Positions 37,500 through 45,865 of a stretch of DNA of 64,000 nucleotides are shown here, piece by piece. The DNA lies in contig NZ_JBNNIX010000006.1 in the NCBI RefSeq assembly GCF_050269735.1, positions 62,001 to 126,000 on the forward strand, given 5' to 3'. Below the pieces are notes generated by a model that was not told where the DNA came from, made no database searches, and saw only the letters and a list, made by a program, of their open reading frames with translations. Source of the stretch: Paenisporosarcina sp050269735 (GTDB lineage Bacteria > Bacillota > Bacilli > Bacillales_A > Planococcaceae). Made by a program: the position numbers and the translations under genes. Position 1 is the stretch's first letter, and every line of letters starts with the position of its first letter.

Positions 37500-38237
37500 T
37501 TATTCTCCTACATAAAACAGCTTGAACAGTATTTCTCGTTGCGGCACTTGGAGACGTTCGAATTTATCCAAAAATGCTTCTTTATCATAGAAAGTTTGAT
37601 GAATGCTGACGCTCGCATCCGAAGTTGTGAAGTCGATGACGGCGTAAGGAGCTGTGTTCCCTTTTGATACACCCAGTGCTCCTGGATTCACATAGGTTTT
37701 ACCATTGGCCTGGAAGAGATGCTCCGGATGGTTATGACCAAAGCAAATGATGTCTGCCGGGTAATCACCGAACATCATTTCCATGTTTTCAAGCGACGGT
37801 TCGAGAATCGGATAAAAGGGCTCGTCCTGAATGTGAGCTTGTCTTTTGTCTTCGGCGATATGGTAGTGGATGCCAAGGATTCGAGTGCCGTTTAATTCTT
37901 TTTCAAGGACACGCGGTAATTGAGTGAGTCTGGCTACATGCTCAGGAAGTAAACGATTCGCAATCCATTCGTGGTGTTCGCGTGTGTGTTTATAGCTTTC
38001 CGGGTGCCCTTCCCCTGCAATGAGGGATAGAATGGCTTCGTCATGATTGCCAGTGATCATGTGAACATCTTGTCGTGCAAATAAAATCTCCAGCACTTCG
38101 TTCGAGTCAGGTCCCATGGCAATCATGTCGCCAAGACACCAGATTTGCTCAATATCTCCGCGTGTATCCAATTCCTCAAGTACAGCACGCAATGCGGGTT
38201 CGTTTCCGTGAATGTCTGTAATAATGGCTAGTTTCAT
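37500..38237 (-). CDS. Metallophosphoesterase (YfcE/DR1281-like)
   Basis: A 245-residue calcineurin-like phosphoesterase. Motifs: D-x-H IITDIHGN (residue 6-13), GDMIAMGPDS, GNHDEAI (about 81), LGIHYH and GHNHPEHLF (about 169). The Asn/His set for two metals is complete. Such cytosolic enzymes cut phosphodiesters or phosphoprotein bonds; the substrate is unknown. Start at ATG 38237 after AAAGGA (nine bases); an in-frame TTG three codons earlier is too close. Confidence 0.88.
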   Translation of the reverse strand: MKLAIITDIHGNEPALRAVLEELDTRGDIEQIWCLGDMIAMGPDSNEVLEILFARQDVHMITGNHDEAILSLIAGEGHPESYKHTREHHEWIANRLLPEHVARLTQLPRVLEKELNGTRILGIHYHIAEDKRQAHIQDEPFYPILEPSLENMEMMFGDYPADIICFGHNHPEHLFQANGKTYVNPGALGVSKGNTAPYAVIDFTTSDASVSIHQTFYDKEAFLDKFERLQVPQREILFKLFYVGE

Positions 38238-38318
38238 GTGTATCAATCCTTTATATGTTCATCTATACCTTTTATTTTACCTCTTTTTCAACTGCGTCGT
38301 GGTTCCTGTGTTTATACT

Positions 38319-38391
38319 CACAGGTGAAATACATTTTTCGTGTACACTGGAGGCAGTTAGGCGATGATGATATAGAAGCTGATTTGCCATT
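38319..38391. repeat. 73-bp direct repeat, left copy
   Basis: 71 of 73 bases identical to 40959-41031, same orientation (core GGAGGCAGTTAGGCGATGAT). The differences include TACACT here against TACAAT in the right copy, i.e. inside a -10-like hexamer. Here no complete gene follows directly. Confidence 0.85.
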
Positions 38392-38425
38392 TTAGCCAGC
38401 ACAAAACGTGTAATCTGCAAAAGAG

Positions 38426-38646
38426 ATGCATTATCAAACACTAAAGTCTAATACTACGTCGGTGGCGATTGCCCATTCTTTGGGATATAAGGAACTTGCT
38501 CATACCATAGCAATTAGGCTTTAGGATTAATTCGGCTAACAAGAGCTTTGTTAAAAATTGTCGATGTTACTAACATAGATTATTTTTTTACTAACCGGTG
38601 CGTTGATCCAAGAAGAATTAATGCTTATTTTGTTGAACTTATTTAA
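38426..38646 (+). pseudogene. Degenerate small gene with one frameshift
   Basis: Reading frame one (ATG 38426 to TAG 38524) reads like protein (SVAIAHSLGYKELAHTIAIR); a second frame continues at about 38520 to TAA 38646 with TRALLKIVDVTNIDYFF and RCVDPRRINAYFVELI. Together they look like one protein of about 70 residues interrupted by a one-base shift near 38520. No family recognised. The rest of the 38250-38720 interval contains the repeat copy and no other gene. Confidence 0.4.
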
Positions 38647-38719
38647 CTAAACGCGGCAGGTTAGTTGAACGAGAAATTAAGGAAAATTAAAAATTTATTA
38701 GAACGGATGTGGGTTAATT

Positions 38720-39103
38720 ATGTCTGAATACATTATCGATTTAGATAACGATTTTGATAAAGAAGAAGCTTTTGAAATATCAGGAGACAACATAGCATTA
38801 GTAACCGTTATGGATAGTAGCGGAAATGATATTACGACGAATTGTAGAGTTCAAATTACTCTAAGTAAAAATGCATTACTCGGATTAGGTACTGAGTTAA
38901 TTCGTTTAGCACACGATTATGGTAATGGAAAGCACTTCCATATAGAACCGATAACCAAAGAATATGTAGTCCAGTCTAAAGGGATTATGCTTCATCCAGA
39001 GAGTTGTGAACTTATATTAGGTTGTGGAGATTTCGATTCATTTACTGAATATCTTAATAATAAAAATGAAGACCTAATAAGCAAGAAACCCTCTTATTTT
39101 TGA
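38720..39103 (+). CDS. Hypothetical protein, possible immunity-type
   Basis: A 127-residue acidic protein beginning MSEYIIDLDNDFDKEEAFEI, with a central strand-helix region NCRVQITLSKNALLGLGTEL and no signal peptide. Size, acidity and location beside a broken gene and between direct repeats suggest an orphan immunity protein of a polymorphic toxin; this is inference only. The ribosome site is weak (GTGGG). Its last codons lie within the left arm of a terminator stem and the stop codon in its loop. Confidence 0.6.
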   Translation: MSEYIIDLDNDFDKEEAFEISGDNIALVTVMDSSGNDITTNCRVQITLSKNALLGLGTELIRLAHDYGNGKHFHIEPITKEYVVQSKGIMLHPESCELILGCGDFDSFTEYLNNKNEDLISKKPSYF

Positions 39104-39121
39104 CTTCAAAATAAGAGGGTT
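39087..39121 (+). terminator. Terminator overlapping the end of the coding region
   Basis: Perfect 14-base stem AACCCTCTTATTTT / AAAATAAGAGGGTT, loop TGACTTC, then T run. The loop starts with the TGA stop of the preceding gene. Confidence 0.85.
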
Positions 39122-39201
39122 TTTTAAATTTAATAATTGAAGATTCTCGCTAAATTTTGAACATTTTTTCAAAGGAATGGTTTTCGAAACTTGTTATCAA
39201 T

Positions 39202-40167
39202 TTAAAATGGACTTGAATAAAACGTCGCAGGTACTTCACTGAATTTCTTACCTCGAAATGGCTGAAACACTTTGATGATTTCATCCGAAGCAATCGAAAC
39301 CCGTGCTCCATTTACAGGAGATCGGAAACCTTTCGTTTGTAACCCAATCAGATACCCACGTGCATTCATGACAGCACCTCCAGGCATCGTAATACTTGCT
39401 TCGTCATGTGTCGAATTGTACAACAAATCTTCAAAATAAAAAGAAGAGTCAAATGTGCCTTCTGTCACATATAATCCGCTTTTACCTTCTTCCATTTCCA
39501 CTGTTACAATCCGCTCATTCTTTACAAGTGTCTTAACTGAGGGTTGAAGGGGAATCCCACTAATCCCCATTGGTATTTTCGTTTTCATGATTGCAAGAGA
39601 AACATTTGCGAATGCAGCTCCTTGAAGTTCAAATGATCGATTATCAGACGTAATAACTCTTCCCGAAGTGACTCCATCAATTGCATACGTGTTGACTAGA
39701 ATATACCCATCTCCAATCACAATTCCCGTTGCAACCCATTCATTATTAGCGGTTTTTAAATGCATAGTTACAATTTTTGACTCTGTTTTTTTCGCAATTT
39801 CTGGAGTTGTCAGCACCTTAGAATTAAGCAGTGCTAACTTACTTTTAGAAGGTGTTTCATATTTTATATTGCTTTTCTTCTGAACGAAACTGCCTCCACC
39901 TACACCATATAAGCCACCGTAATTGCTCTTATAGCTGTAAACTCGATATTCTTCTCCTTTTTTAAGAGAACGAACTGTAGACAAAGAACCGTTGCTTTGT
40001 AATTTGACTAGGTTTGTATCTGAAAGAATGGTTACTTTACCGATTTGGCCTACTTTTAGTTCTGTTTTACCCCACATGATTTTAGTGGAAGCACTGGCTT
40101 GATCCGTGAAGATCGAAAAGGAAAGCAACAAAATTATGACTGATAGGAGTTTCATAAACTTCTTCAT
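39202..40167 (-). CDS. Secreted protein: SH3-like domain plus inactive trypsin-like domain
   Basis: A 321-residue secreted protein. Signal peptide to about residue 26 (ASA), then an about 80-residue domain with KIMWGKTELKVGQIGKVTIL and EYRVYSYKSNYGGLYGVGGG that is shared with the next gene. Residues about 130-310 resemble an HtrA/trypsin-like protease, but each triad position is changed: LVNTYAIDG where L-T-N-x-H is expected, VSLAIMKT instead of D-L-A-V-L, and MPGGAVMN instead of G-N-S-G-G-P. It is therefore probably a non-catalytic binding protein. Ribosome site AGAGGT. Confidence 0.72.
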   Translation of the reverse strand: MKKFMKLLSVIILLLSFSIFTDQASASTKIMWGKTELKVGQIGKVTILSDTNLVKLQSNGSLSTVRSLKKGEEYRVYSYKSNYGGLYGVGGGSFVQKKSNIKYETPSKSKLALLNSKVLTTPEIAKKTESKIVTMHLKTANNEWVATGIVIGDGYILVNTYAIDGVTSGRVITSDNRSFELQGAAFANVSLAIMKTKIPMGISGIPLQPSVKTLVKNERIVTVEMEEGKSGLYVTEGTFDSSFYFEDLLYNSTHDEASITMPGGAVMNARGYLIGLQTKGFRSPVNGARVSIASDEIIKVFQPFRGKKFSEVPATFYSSPF

Positions 40168-40234
40168 CTTTTACCTCTTTCTAATATGAAATCGATTTAA
40201 TAAAATGTTTTATTTGGAAAACCATTTCCCTTGA

Positions 40235-40798
40235 TTAATTGCTTTCACATGCCCATCCGTCTTTATCACGATCATGAGATGATGCATAAGCAGGATGACC
40301 TTTTTTCACTCCATTTGGGTAAAAAACTTTTAAATTCGTACAATTTGAGAAAGTGGTAGGAGCTCCAGGAATCACTTCCAAACCATTTTCAACAACTGGT
40401 GTTGTGGGAGTCGTTGGTTTAGGGTTGACTACTTGGTTAGCCATTTCTTTGAGTAAAGCTAATTTCGCTTTTGAAGGTGTTTCATATTTTACTTTCACAA
40501 CGTCTTTTTTAACAAAACTCCCCCCACCTACTCCATAAAGTCCATTGTGTTGACTTTTATAGCTATATACACGATATTCTTCGCCTTTTTTCATAGGGCG
40601 AACCTCTGATAGAGAACCATTACTTTCTATTTTAACTAGGGTGGTATTTGATAAAATTGTCACTTTACCGATTTGACCTAATTTTAGTTCTGTTTTCCCC
40701 CACATTACCTTTGTCGCTGCATTTGCATTTATTGAGAACATGAAATTCATCGAAAATAGTAAAATCATTACACTAAATACTTTTATAAGTTTTTCCAC
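40235..40798 (-). CDS. Secreted protein with Excalibur calcium-binding domain
   Basis: About 187 residues. Signal peptide to about residue 28 (NANA), then the same WGKTELK domain as the neighbour (residues about 30-110), a Thr/Pro linker, and a C-terminal Excalibur domain: FSNCTNLKVFYPNGVKKG then DRDKDGWACE, with the D-x-D-x-D-G calcium loop and two cysteines. The GTG start lies six bases after AGGAGG. Gene duplication with the 39202 gene is clear; cell-wall association is likely. Confidence 0.82.
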   Translation of the reverse strand: MEKLIKVFSVMILLFSMNFMFSINANAATKVMWGKTELKLGQIGKVTILSNTTLVKIESNGSLSEVRPMKKGEEYRVYSYKSQHNGLYGVGGGSFVKKDVVKVKYETPSKAKLALLKEMANQVVNPKPTTPTTPVVENGLEVIPGAPTTFSNCTNLKVFYPNGVKKGHPAYASSHDRDKDGWACESN

Positions 40799-40958
40799 CA
40801 ATATCCTCCTCAGGATTAATTTTCTTCTTCCTAACTATGCGAATTTAACGTGACATTTGCAATATACCTTTTGGCATAATTCTTCCTTCCTAACCAATAT
40901 AAAAGCATCTCAATAAGATGCTTAGATGAACCATAATGTTCTGACCCGGCTATCATAG

Positions 40959-41031
40959 CACAGGTGAAATTCATTTTTCGTGTACAATGGAGGCAGTTAG
41001 GCGATGATGATATAGAAGCTGATTTGCCATT
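40959..41031. repeat. 73-bp direct repeat, right copy
   Basis: Second copy of the repeat at 38319; here it forms the leader of the lipoprotein gene starting at 41055 and ends 23 bases before its start codon. It includes a TACAAT hexamer at 40982-40987 that may be the -10 box. Confidence 0.85.
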
Positions 41032-41054
41032 CAAAGAAAGTGAGTGTGGAATAT

Positions 41055-42029
41055 ATGAAGAAACGAATTCTAATGGTGGGACTTGTGAGTGTCATGCTAG
41101 CAGCCTGTTCATCAAATGAAAAGAGCGAACACAATGAACACAAAGCAGATAAAGCAACTCAGGAAAGTCCTTCCTCTTCATCTAAAGATTTTTATAAGGA
41201 AACAACAGACGTTCAAGTCTCTCATATACATGGACTTGGCTACCCGGGTTCCGGTGATGCATTAATGCTCGCTACTCACCACGGACCTGTTTTATATGAA
41301 GAAGGAATTTGGAAAGAAACCACTGGTGAAAAGCATGATTATATGGGCTTCCAAGCTGTGGCGGATGGCTTTGTTTCCAGTGGTCACCCAGAGCCTGGTT
41401 CGGATTATAAAAACCCGCTCGGCTTACTAAAAAGTACAAATGCAGGCGAAACGTTTGAGCAATATGCTTTTGAAGGTGAAATCGACTTTCACTATTTAGC
41501 TGCTGGTTACAATACGGATCAGATTTACGTTTTTAATGAAATGCCAACTAAAAAATTAGGTAACGGCTTTTATTATTCGGATGATTTAGGTCAGGCCTGG
41601 ACTGCTATGGAGATGGGTGGATTTGAAGCGGATATGATGTCCAATATCGCCGCGCATCCAGATGAACCTGAAACAATTGCGATTGGGACGGACCGAGGGC
41701 TTTACATATCAAAAGATGCTGGTCAAACGTTTTCCCTTGCCACTAAAGGTAAGATGATTACCTATGCCTTGTTAGGAAAAGAACATGCGTATGTAGCAGA
41801 ATTAGTTGATGATCAAGTGCAATTAAATCAAATCAATCTATCTTCAAAAGAAGAAAAAACGATGGCCACGCCAGAGTTGCAGAAAGATAATGCGATTATT
41901 TATATCGCTGTTCATCCTACTGATGACAAAGAAATATCCATCGCTACTTTACAAAATGATGTGTACCAATCAATGGATGGCGGAACTACATGGACACAGA
42001 TTTTAACTAAAGGGGCAGTTTCTAAATAA
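41055..42029 (+). CDS. Lipoprotein with BNR/sialidase-like propeller (F510_1955 family)
   Basis: A 324-residue lipoprotein: lipobox MLAAC near residue 17, a Ser/Lys/Glu-rich linker, then a beta-propeller with Asp-box-like repeats (KSTNAGETFEQ, YYSDDLGQAWTA, YISKDAGQTFSL, YQSMDGGTTWTQ). It fits the F510_1955 glycosylhydrolase-annotated family, often found near copper genes; here a copper-storage-type gene follows at 42145. Enzymatic role is not shown. ATG 41055 chosen so that the signal peptide starts MKKRILMVG; upstream GTG at 41040 is possible. Confidence 0.82.
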   Translation: MKKRILMVGLVSVMLAACSSNEKSEHNEHKADKATQESPSSSSKDFYKETTDVQVSHIHGLGYPGSGDALMLATHHGPVLYEEGIWKETTGEKHDYMGFQAVADGFVSSGHPEPGSDYKNPLGLLKSTNAGETFEQYAFEGEIDFHYLAAGYNTDQIYVFNEMPTKKLGNGFYYSDDLGQAWTAMEMGGFEADMMSNIAAHPDEPETIAIGTDRGLYISKDAGQTFSLATKGKMITYALLGKEHAYVAELVDDQVQLNQINLSSKEEKTMATPELQKDNAIIYIAVHPTDDKEISIATLQNDVYQSMDGGTTWTQILTKGAVSK

Positions 42030-42144
42030 TAGCGTTTCGCCGTAAAAACTCTTTCACTTACCACTAATTGACTGAAATACGTTTAGTGTGATGCCTTTTG
42101 GGAACGATAGGTGTAACTACTGGATGAAAGTGAGGAGAAAAAAC

Positions 42145-42471
42145 GTGAACTCTACTTATGAAGAATGTCTGCAAGCGTGCAAAGAGTGCTTGGAAGCATG
42201 TAATGTATGTTTTGATTCCTGTCTGAAAGAAGACGACGTGAAAATGATGGTAGACTGCATTCGTCTCGACCGGGAATGTGCCGATGCTTGTGGTTATGCG
42301 ATTCAAGCCATGACACGAAACAGTCCGTTTGTGAAAGAGATTTGCGAGATTTGTGCGACGATTTGTGAACGTTGTGCAGATGAGTGTGGCAAACACGACC
42401 ATGATTATTGCAAGCGATGCGCAGAAGCATGTCGCAAATGTGCAGAAGCATGCCGTAGTATGGTTGCCTAA
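42145..42471 (+). CDS. Four-helix cysteine-rich copper-binding protein (Csp/YhjQ type)
   Basis: A 108-residue cytosolic four-helix bundle with about 16 cysteines spaced C-x-x-x-C or C-x-x-C along the helices (EECLQACKECLEACNVCFD, then ICEICATICERCADEC). This is the DUF326/Csp3 pattern (B. subtilis YhjQ), binding many Cu(I) ions inside the bundle. No signal peptide, so it stores copper in the cytosol. GTG start seven bases after GAGGAG; the longer upstream frame has no ribosome site. Confidence 0.9.
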   Translation: MNSTYEECLQACKECLEACNVCFDSCLKEDDVKMMVDCIRLDRECADACGYAIQAMTRNSPFVKEICEICATICERCADECGKHDHDYCKRCAEACRKCAEACRSMVA

Positions 42472-42483
42472 AAATGTGAGAAT

Positions 42484-42520
42484 GCCAAGCCGGACGAACT
42501 TCGACCTGCTTGGCTTTTTT
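42484..42520 (+). terminator. Terminator after the copper-binding gene
   Basis: GCCAAGC pairs with GCTTGGC across 17 bases and is followed by six T residues. Confidence 0.7.
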
Positions 42521-42614
42521 ACTGGCCATTTTTTCAGTTGATGTCTAACATTCAGAAAGACTTTCATGCTACGATTGCAACAGTTATATCTATATAGAAA
42601 TAAGGAGAATCGAT

Positions 42615-42914
42615 ATGGGGCGTGCAAAAGGTGTCAGAATGAAAATAGGTAGGACGAGGAAGTACGGAGATCCTAACGATATTCAAAGTTTTAGTATCGA
42701 CTTTACACCGCCTAAAAGTGTATTTAGAAAGCCTAGAAAAAGACCACGAGTTAGTGATACTGAAGAAGCTATAGTTGGCTGGCTTGGCGGAATCTTTATA
42801 CTGCTACCTATTTTACTTTTTCTTATATATTTACTGCCTGAATTTTTTGGGGTTGTCTTTTTAGTGGTGTTTGGAATTTGGCTTCTAAACTGGCTTGCAA
42901 AGAAGCTGGATTAA
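42615..42914 (+). CDS. Small membrane protein with basic N-terminus
   Basis: A 99-residue protein: a basic cytosolic first half (KVFRKPRKRPRV-like region near residue 40), then two membrane helices (about residues 52-74 and 76-93). AAGGAG seven bases before ATG. Family unknown. The following 42915-43112 stretch contains only short open frames (one from 42915 to 43028 containing MQPQVPAIWRRS) that may be remnants. Confidence 0.65.
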   Translation: MGRAKGVRMKIGRTRKYGDPNDIQSFSIDFTPPKSVFRKPRKRPRVSDTEEAIVGWLGGIFILLPILLFLIYLLPEFFGVVFLVVFGIWLLNWLAKKLD

Positions 42915-43112
42915 ATGATCTTATCAACGGATGGTTCGTTTATCCCTTGTTTACAGATTGAATCACAAGATTTAATGCAACCGCAAGTTCCGGCAATATG
43001 GCGCCGGAGCAATCAATTGGTCAGATAAGAAGGTTGCTGACGTTACCAATCAGTTTGTCATCGAATTATGGCTAAACAATCATTCAAGACTACCTTACAA
43101 GGAGCACAATCT

Positions 43113-43667
43113 ATGGAGTCTCTATCAACTTATTTACATATGCTCCCCCTTCCCGTGGCTATCTTATTAAGTATATTCCTCAATGTATTGATTGCCATTT
43201 CTGGTATACTCCCCAGTGCATTCCTAACCGCAGCGAACGTTGCGATTTTCGGGTTTTGGGGCGGTTTTTCAGTCTCATTGATTGGGGAAATCGTGGGTAG
43301 TTTAGTTGCTTTCGGATTGTATCGGAAAGGTTTTAGACACGTGATCAGCGATAAGACCAAACATGCCCCTCGCTTGCAAAAGTTGCTTCATGCATCACCT
43401 AGAGAGGCCTTTTTGTTTGTCATCGGTCTGCGGATGATGCCATTTGTACCTTCTGGTTTAGTTACTCTTTACGCAGCGGTGGGTACCATGAGTTTTGGGT
43501 CCTTTGCCCTCGCCAGCAGTTTAGGGAAGTTGCCCGCACTCCTATTGGAAACTTCCGCTACATACGCATTGGTAGAGTGGACGCAAGCTGGACAGTACCT
43601 TGTCTTCCTGGTAGCGATTGGTTTGGTTTGGCGTGTATGGAAAAAATTTAAAAATCCTCAGAGATAA
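43113..43667 (+). CDS. TVP38/TMEM64-type membrane protein (VTT domain)
   Basis: A 184-residue membrane protein of the DedA/VTT superfamily: reentrant helix motif near SGILPSAFLTAANVAIFG and the F/G-rich segment FVIGLRMMPFVPSGLVTLYA (about residues 100-120), then WTQAGQYLVFLVAIGLVWRVW. Such proteins flip lipids, including undecaprenyl phosphate or phospholipids. The ATG at 43113 follows AAGGAG by eight bases; the in-frame upstream start at 43068 has none. A second member of the family lies at 44981. Confidence 0.85.
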   Translation: MESLSTYLHMLPLPVAILLSIFLNVLIAISGILPSAFLTAANVAIFGFWGGFSVSLIGEIVGSLVAFGLYRKGFRHVISDKTKHAPRLQKLLHASPREAFLFVIGLRMMPFVPSGLVTLYAAVGTMSFGSFALASSLGKLPALLLETSATYALVEWTQAGQYLVFLVAIGLVWRVWKKFKNPQR

Positions 43668-43876
43668 TTGTAAAAATTGCATATACTGACCGTAAATTAT
43701 TTAAACTATTAAGGATCATGCTGGAAACAACGACATTAGAGTTTCCCCTGGGCTTGGTCTCTTGCTGTAAACATAGACTTATTATCTTAACGATAGAACC
43801 CATGACATTACCCCATATGCAGGACGTTGCATTGCGTATAATACAACAATCCTCATTATGAAAGGTGGTGTTAGCT

Positions 43877-43969
43877 ATGGGTTATGGAAACAACAACGGA
43901 TCTTCTTTCGCTTTGCTTGTGGTTCTTTTCATTTTGTTGATTATTGTCGGAGCGGCTTTTCTCTACTAA
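43877..43969 (+). CDS. YjcZ-family sporulation peptide
   Basis: A 30-residue peptide, MGYGNNNGSSFALLVVLFI followed by LLIIVGAAFLY: a short polar start and one membrane helix, as in YjcZ/YtzL-type spore proteins. AAAGGTGGTGTTAGCT leader before ATG. A near twin is at 46626 with the same leader, so both are probably expressed in the mother cell or forespore. Confidence 0.85.
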   Translation: MGYGNNNGSSFALLVVLFILLIIVGAAFLY

Positions 43970-44166
43970 TTAAAATAATCACCAGGAAAAGAAAACCACT
44001 CCCGCAAGCACTCCGAGAGCGCTTTGAAGGCGCTCTTTAATCCTATAAGAAACACCTTTCAACTTTTTTGGACAAGCCCCTGATTTGAAGAAGATCCGTT
44101 TACGTAACCCGTAGCTATGGGTTTCATTAAAATGCACAAGGGAACATGATGAATAGAGGTGATCTG

Positions 44167-44946
44167 ATGGGGAATTTTAAGAGTAATGGCACGATGTTAA
44201 CTTATGATGAATACGGTACCGGTGAACCCCTTTTGTTACTGCATGGATTGACCGGCAATCGTCATATGTTTGATGCGGAAATAAAAGTATTCAAGAAATA
44301 TTTTCGGACAATCGTCCTGGATGCGCGGGGACACGGGGAATCAGACAAACCGGCTTCGTATACGTTAGATGATCATGTCGGCGACGTCCTTCGCTTGCTT
44401 GAACATTTAGGGATTGAAGAAACGTATTTGCTTGGCGTCTCCATGGGCAGTTACATTGCGCAAGGCGTAGCAATTGCTTTTCCTGAACGTGTGAAGAAAC
44501 TGATTTTAGTGGCAACGAAGTCTCAAGGAAAAACATCTTCAATGGAAGCGTTATTTGCAAAACATGCCGACGAACTGGAAGGAATGGACTTTTCGGAGAA
44601 AGTAATTAAAGTCTCCCCTTACATTTTTCACGACTTAAAGGCTGTCGGTAAGTGGAGTCATGATGCGGCCGAAAAAGGGTCACCTCTGACCGTTAACGAG
44701 ATTGAAGCAGCGAATGATGCATTGGAAGGCTTTGATTTCCGTGAAGATTTGTACCGCATCACAGCTAAAACATTGGTCATCAGTGGCGATCACGATGGAT
44801 TGAATCCATCAGAAGCAGGACGAGAAACCGCGAGATTAATTCCGAATGCCACGTTTGTAGAGTTCAATAAATCTGGACATGCCCCGAATGTGGAACAACC
44901 GTTACTATTCTTGGATTTCGTTTTAGAGTTTTTAGACCAAAAATAA
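44167..44946 (+). CDS. Alpha/beta hydrolase
   Basis: A 259-residue alpha/beta-fold hydrolase. Catalytic triad: Ser in the nucleophile elbow GVSMGSYIA (about residue 97), Asp in SGDHDGLNP (about 208), His in KSGHAPNVEQP (about 239). Oxyanion hole HGLTGN at residue about 26. Similar to 3-oxoadipate enol-lactonase type and other small esterases, substrate unknown. ATG 44167 after GAGGTGAT; an upstream ATG at 44146 overlaps no ribosome site. Confidence 0.9.
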   Translation: MGNFKSNGTMLTYDEYGTGEPLLLLHGLTGNRHMFDAEIKVFKKYFRTIVLDARGHGESDKPASYTLDDHVGDVLRLLEHLGIEETYLLGVSMGSYIAQGVAIAFPERVKKLILVATKSQGKTSSMEALFAKHADELEGMDFSEKVIKVSPYIFHDLKAVGKWSHDAAEKGSPLTVNEIEAANDALEGFDFREDLYRITAKTLVISGDHDGLNPSEAGRETARLIPNATFVEFNKSGHAPNVEQPLLFLDFVLEFLDQK

Positions 44947-44976
44947 AACCCGGCTCGCTTTCTGCGAACTGGGTTT
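44947..44976. terminator. Bidirectional terminator
   Basis: AAACCCGGCTCGC pairs with GCGAACTGGGTTT (one mismatch and bulge) between the convergent hydrolase and VTT genes. Confidence 0.6.
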
Positions 44977-44980
44977 GTCT

Positions 44981-45649
44981 TTAGTTAGATAGCTTACGTT
45001 TTTTCCGAACAAGTTTGAACAAGTAGTATAACAAGATCGCGCTCACTAAAATGACCCAAATCAAGGTTTCATTTATCTCCTCAGAGACCATACCTGCTGG
45101 GATGAGAGACAGTATGAAAAAATAAATGAAATTCCCGATAGTTGTAGCAAGGATAAATGGCCAGAACCGAACCGTGCTCAAACCTGCCAATATATTGACC
45201 AAACTGGTTGGTACTAACGGGAATATCCGCGCTTGAAATACATAGGCAAATCCATTCGCTTTGATTTGCTCAAGCAATTCGGGTTTGAATTTTTCAATCA
45301 GCCTTTCTTGAAACAAGTAGCGGACGGCATAAAAGACGAAAATTGCAGCAATCACACTTGAAATCCAGCTCCATAAAAACCCATCAACAAACCCAAATAG
45401 CGTGATATTAATGGTAATTACCAATAGTAAAGGAAACACCGTAAATGAATTTTGAAGAATCATGATGACCAGCATAAACATGTAGGCATACAGCAAATTA
45501 TCATCTAAAAAATCTTGAATAGCTTCAACGTCGCGATTTACGAGAAGCGTAATGATTTGACGGTTTAACACTAAAAAAATGAGCAGCAACAACAAGCCAC
45601 CCCAAACCAACCAATTCTTATGCGTGAGTTTATTGATGGCTTCTTTCAT
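44981..45649 (-). CDS. TVP38/TMEM64-type membrane protein (VTT domain)
   Basis: A 222-residue relative of the 43113 gene with the family core FQARIFPLVPTSLVNILAGLS (starts about residue 138, broken here) and about six helices, ending in RKKRKLSN. Membrane lipid scramblase/flippase family, substrate unknown. Single gene, ATG with GCGGGTGACGA ahead. Confidence 0.88.
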   Translation of the reverse strand: MKEAINKLTHKNWLVWGGLLLLLIFLVLNRQIITLLVNRDVEAIQDFLDDNLLYAYMFMLVIMILQNSFTVFPLLLVITINITLFGFVDGFLWSWISSVIAAIFVFYAVRYLFQERLIEKFKPELLEQIKANGFAYVFQARIFPLVPTSLVNILAGLSTVRFWPFILATTIGNFIYFFILSLIPAGMVSEEINETLIWVILVSAILLYYLFKLVRKKRKLSN

Positions 45650-45865
45650 TCGTCACCCGCTCGTATCTTCCAATGGAATTTTGTGTGCACTAAATTTTCT
45701 TCTATCATATCATGTTTCTTAAAACGAATAGGAATAATAAGTGTCCAATTCCAATCGATTCCATGAAATAATATTCTTTTATCAAGTCTCAGCAGCTATC
45801 TACAAAACGAAAAACAAATGCATCCTGTGTTATGATAAAAAAAATTCTTCAGTAGAGGTGATATT

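Noticed and set aside
42064..42627. Minus-strand frame of 187 codons
   Set aside because: Antisense to the cysteine-rich copper-binding gene; its His-rich, Cys-rich look is a mirror of that gene.
42915..43112. Possible riboswitch or gene in the gap before the VTT gene
   Set aside because: The gap has GGCGCCGG-like pairing and short frames, but I cannot match any riboswitch class or family; left as undetermined remnant.
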